In this document: piece by piece, positions 5,471-6,508 of the stretch
Numbering within the stretch: the stretch's first letter is position 1
Layout of the letters: every line of letters begins with the position of its first letter
Origin: DSWT01 sp034433375
Lineage (GTDB): Bacteria > Chloroflexota > Anaerolineae > B4-G1 > SLSP01
NCBI GenBank assembly: GCA_034433375.1
Contig: DAOUAQ010000312.1
Location: forward strand, 1-6,508
Length of the DNA stretch: 6,508 bases
Reading direction: 5' to 3'
Made by a program: the position numbers and the translations under genes
The notes under the pieces: model-generated
Seen by the model: the letters and a program-made list of their open reading frames with translations, nothing else
Databases searched by the model: none
Told to the model about the DNA's origin: nothing

Positions 5471-6443
5471 GACATCGCCAGAAAACCTGTCTCAAGCAGC
5501 GGGGCTGCTCCACCAGAGCCAGCGCCCGCTGCTGATCTCCCACCCTCGCCCCGACGGCGATACGGTCGGCAGCGCGCTGGCATTGCGGCTGGCGCTCATC
5601 CGGTTGGGCACAATCCCACGGCTCGCTTGCGTTCACCCGATCCCGGCGCCCTTGACATACTTGCCGGGCGCCGATACGTACACCAACGTCACGCCAGAGG
5701 ATACAGACCTTGATCTTATTGTCGCCGTTGACCTGAGCGACCTGAGCCGCACCGGCGGCATCTACCAGACGGCATGGCGCGGCAAGTTCCCCCTGCTGGT
5801 GATTGATCATCACGAGACGAACGACAACTTCGGCGACGTGAACCTTGTTGATCCACGGGCTGCGGCGACGGCGCTGCCGATGGCGGCGCTCATCAACGCG
5901 CTCGGTGTGCCCCTGGACGGCGCCATGGCGACGTGTCTGCTTGCCGGCATCTTGACCGACACGCGCGGTTTGCGCACCGCCAACACCTCGCCGGAGGTGC
6001 TCAGCTTCGTCGGCCAACTCATTGAGGCCGGCGGCGATTATGCCGGCGTGATGGAAAAAAGCCTGGACTCTATCCCCTACCAACAAATGCGCGGTTGGGG
6101 GGTGGCGTTGGAACGTTTGCAGCTTGACGGCGAACTGGCTTGGACAACGTTCCCGCTGGAAGCAAAAATCGCGCTCGGCATCGAAGATCACGACGACCTC
6201 GACCTGGGCAACCTCATCACCCGCTTGGCCGAAGCGAAAATCATGGCGACGTTTCTCGACATGCGCGACGGCACAGTGAAGGTAAGCCTTCGCTCCCGTC
6301 CCGGCTACAACGTGGCGCAAATCGCCAAAGCGTTGGGCGGCGGCGGACACCAGCAGGCCGCCGGATGTTCCGTTTCAGGAACCCTGGATGTGGCGCAAGA
6401 GCTTGTGCTCCCCCTCGTGCGCGCCGAACTCGCGCGCCCCTGA
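5454..6443 (+). CDS. nrnA: DHH/DHHA1 phosphoesterase, NrnA-like (oligoribonuclease / pAp phosphatase)
   Basis: A 329-residue two-domain enzyme. The DHH domain has HPRPDGDTVGS (30-40, metal ligands H30, D34, D36), the second-motif Asp in AVDLSD (D93), VIDHH (D118-H119-H120) and GILTDT (D169). The C-terminal DHHA1 domain has VSLRSRPGYNVAQIA (277-291) and the substrate-binding GGGGHQQAAG (295-304). All expected Mn2+ ligands are present. Family members hydrolyse short RNA oligonucleotides and 3'-phosphoadenosine 5'-phosphate; some relatives prefer pGpG or c-di-AMP products, so exact substrate is not certain. Length matches NrnA (about 310-330). It lies between rbfA and truB, the common position in Firmicutes and Chloroflexota. 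The start is ATG5454 or ATG5457 (adjacent codons) within the rbfA end; GAGGAA (5435-5440) is a rather distant ribosome binding site, so coupling to rbfA translation is likely. Confidence 0.93.
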   Translation: MMISTETSPENLSQAAGLLHQSQRPLLISHPRPDGDTVGSALALRLALIRLGTIPRLACVHPIPAPLTYLPGADTYTNVTPEDTDLDLIVAVDLSDLSRTGGIYQTAWRGKFPLLVIDHHETNDNFGDVNLVDPRAAATALPMAALINALGVPLDGAMATCLLAGILTDTRGLRTANTSPEVLSFVGQLIEAGGDYAGVMEKSLDSIPYQQMRGWGVALERLQLDGELAWTTFPLEAKIALGIEDHDDLDLGNLITRLAEAKIMATFLDMRDGTVKVSLRSRPGYNVAQIAKALGGGGHQQAAGCSVSGTLDVAQELVLPLVRAELARP

Positions 6444-6444
6444 A

Positions 6445-6472
6445 AGCTGACCGCTGAGAGCTGATCGCTATC
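6445..6472 (+). repeat. Degenerate heptamer array between the nrnA-like gene and truB
   Basis: Four consecutive 7-nt units, AGCTGAC (6445-6451), CGCTGAG (6452-6458), AGCTGAT (6459-6465) and CGCTATC (6466-6472), follow a consensus (A/C)GCTGA(N), with the fourth unit diverged. They fill essentially the whole 30-nt spacer between the stop codon and the truB ATG. The unit differs in sequence from the ACGT-core heptamers before rbfA but has the same 7-nt period. Confidence 0.7.
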
Positions 6473-6473
6473 C

Positions 6474-6508
6474 ATGAACGGCCTCATCATCATCAACAAA
6501 CCCGCCGG
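6474..6508 (+). CDS. truB: tRNA pseudouridine(55) synthase TruB, N-terminal fragment (runs off window)
   Basis: ATG6474 begins M-N-G-L-I-I-I-N-K-P-A-G, which matches the TruB N-terminus (M-x-G-hydrophobic-x-x-x-K-P-x-G) that precedes the T-S motif. Only about 11-12 codons are visible. TruB isomerises U55 in the T-arm of tRNAs. The place after rbfA/nrnA is the usual one for truB, which raises confidence despite the short fragment. No clear Shine-Dalgarno lies at normal spacing, because the upstream spacer is occupied by heptamer repeats. Confidence 0.85.
   Translation, partial: MNGLIIINKPA

Noticed and set aside
5652..5680. TTGACA inside the DHH gene as an internal promoter for truB
   Set aside because: The hexamer 17 nt downstream is TACGTA, a poor -10, and the site is nearly 800 nt before truB in conserved coding sequence.
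5331..6350. Long minus-strand open frame (339 codons) opposite the rbfA end and the DHH gene
   Set aside because: It lies opposite clearly conserved DHH/DHHA1 coding sequence, its translation is rich in Arg/Gln/His with no recognisable motif, and the open frame follows from GC-rich codon bias of the + strand gene.

Overview
This window carries a bacterial transcription/translation operon in the order nusA - ylxR - infB - rbfA - DHH phosphoesterase (nrnA-like) - truB. All genes are on the + strand. Upstream lies the 3' end of an unrelated small membrane-protein gene with its own terminator. The DNA is moderately GC-rich with strong Shine-Dalgarno sites. The short IF2, the NusA with a long C-terminal extension (helix-hairpin-helix, Ala/Glu/Val-rich linker, acidic-then-basic tail), and the heptanucleotide repeats in intergenic gaps suggest Chloroflexota (Anaerolineae/Caldilineae-like). 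That assignment is an inference from memory of such genomes and was not tested by alignment.

Layout: 3-374 is the 5'-truncated end of a phage-holin-4 / YvlD-type four-helix membrane protein, followed by an intrinsic terminator (404-442). A good sigma70-type promoter with an extended -10 (508-536, 17-nt spacer) opens the operon. Its leader of about 100 nt contains a 12-bp terminator-like hairpin (573-603) before nusA (643-2667). No rimP lies between promoter and nusA, although rimP commonly precedes nusA. A 183-nt gap after nusA holds several hairpins ending in a textbook intrinsic terminator (2796-2833), only 17 nt upstream of ylxR (2851-3198). infB (3201-4979) starts 2 nt after ylxR behind a near-perfect Shine-Dalgarno. 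The infB-rbfA gap is filled by an inverted array of ACGT-core heptamers that folds into a long hairpin. rbfA (5057-5470) overlaps the nrnA-like gene (5454-6443). A second, different heptamer array fills the gap before the first codons of truB (6474 to the window end).

How the genes work together: NusA controls pausing, termination and antitermination by RNA polymerase. YlxR is a small RNA-binding protein. IF2 delivers initiator tRNA to the ribosome. RbfA matures the 30S subunit. The DHH enzyme probably degrades short RNA/nucleotide leftovers and pAp. TruB makes pseudouridine 55 in tRNA. The gene content is conserved housekeeping, and I see no new enzyme system. The points of real interest are regulatory and architectural: terminator-like hairpins on both sides of nusA, whose product itself stimulates intrinsic termination; the unusual NusA tail; and the heptamer arrays in two of the operon's gaps.
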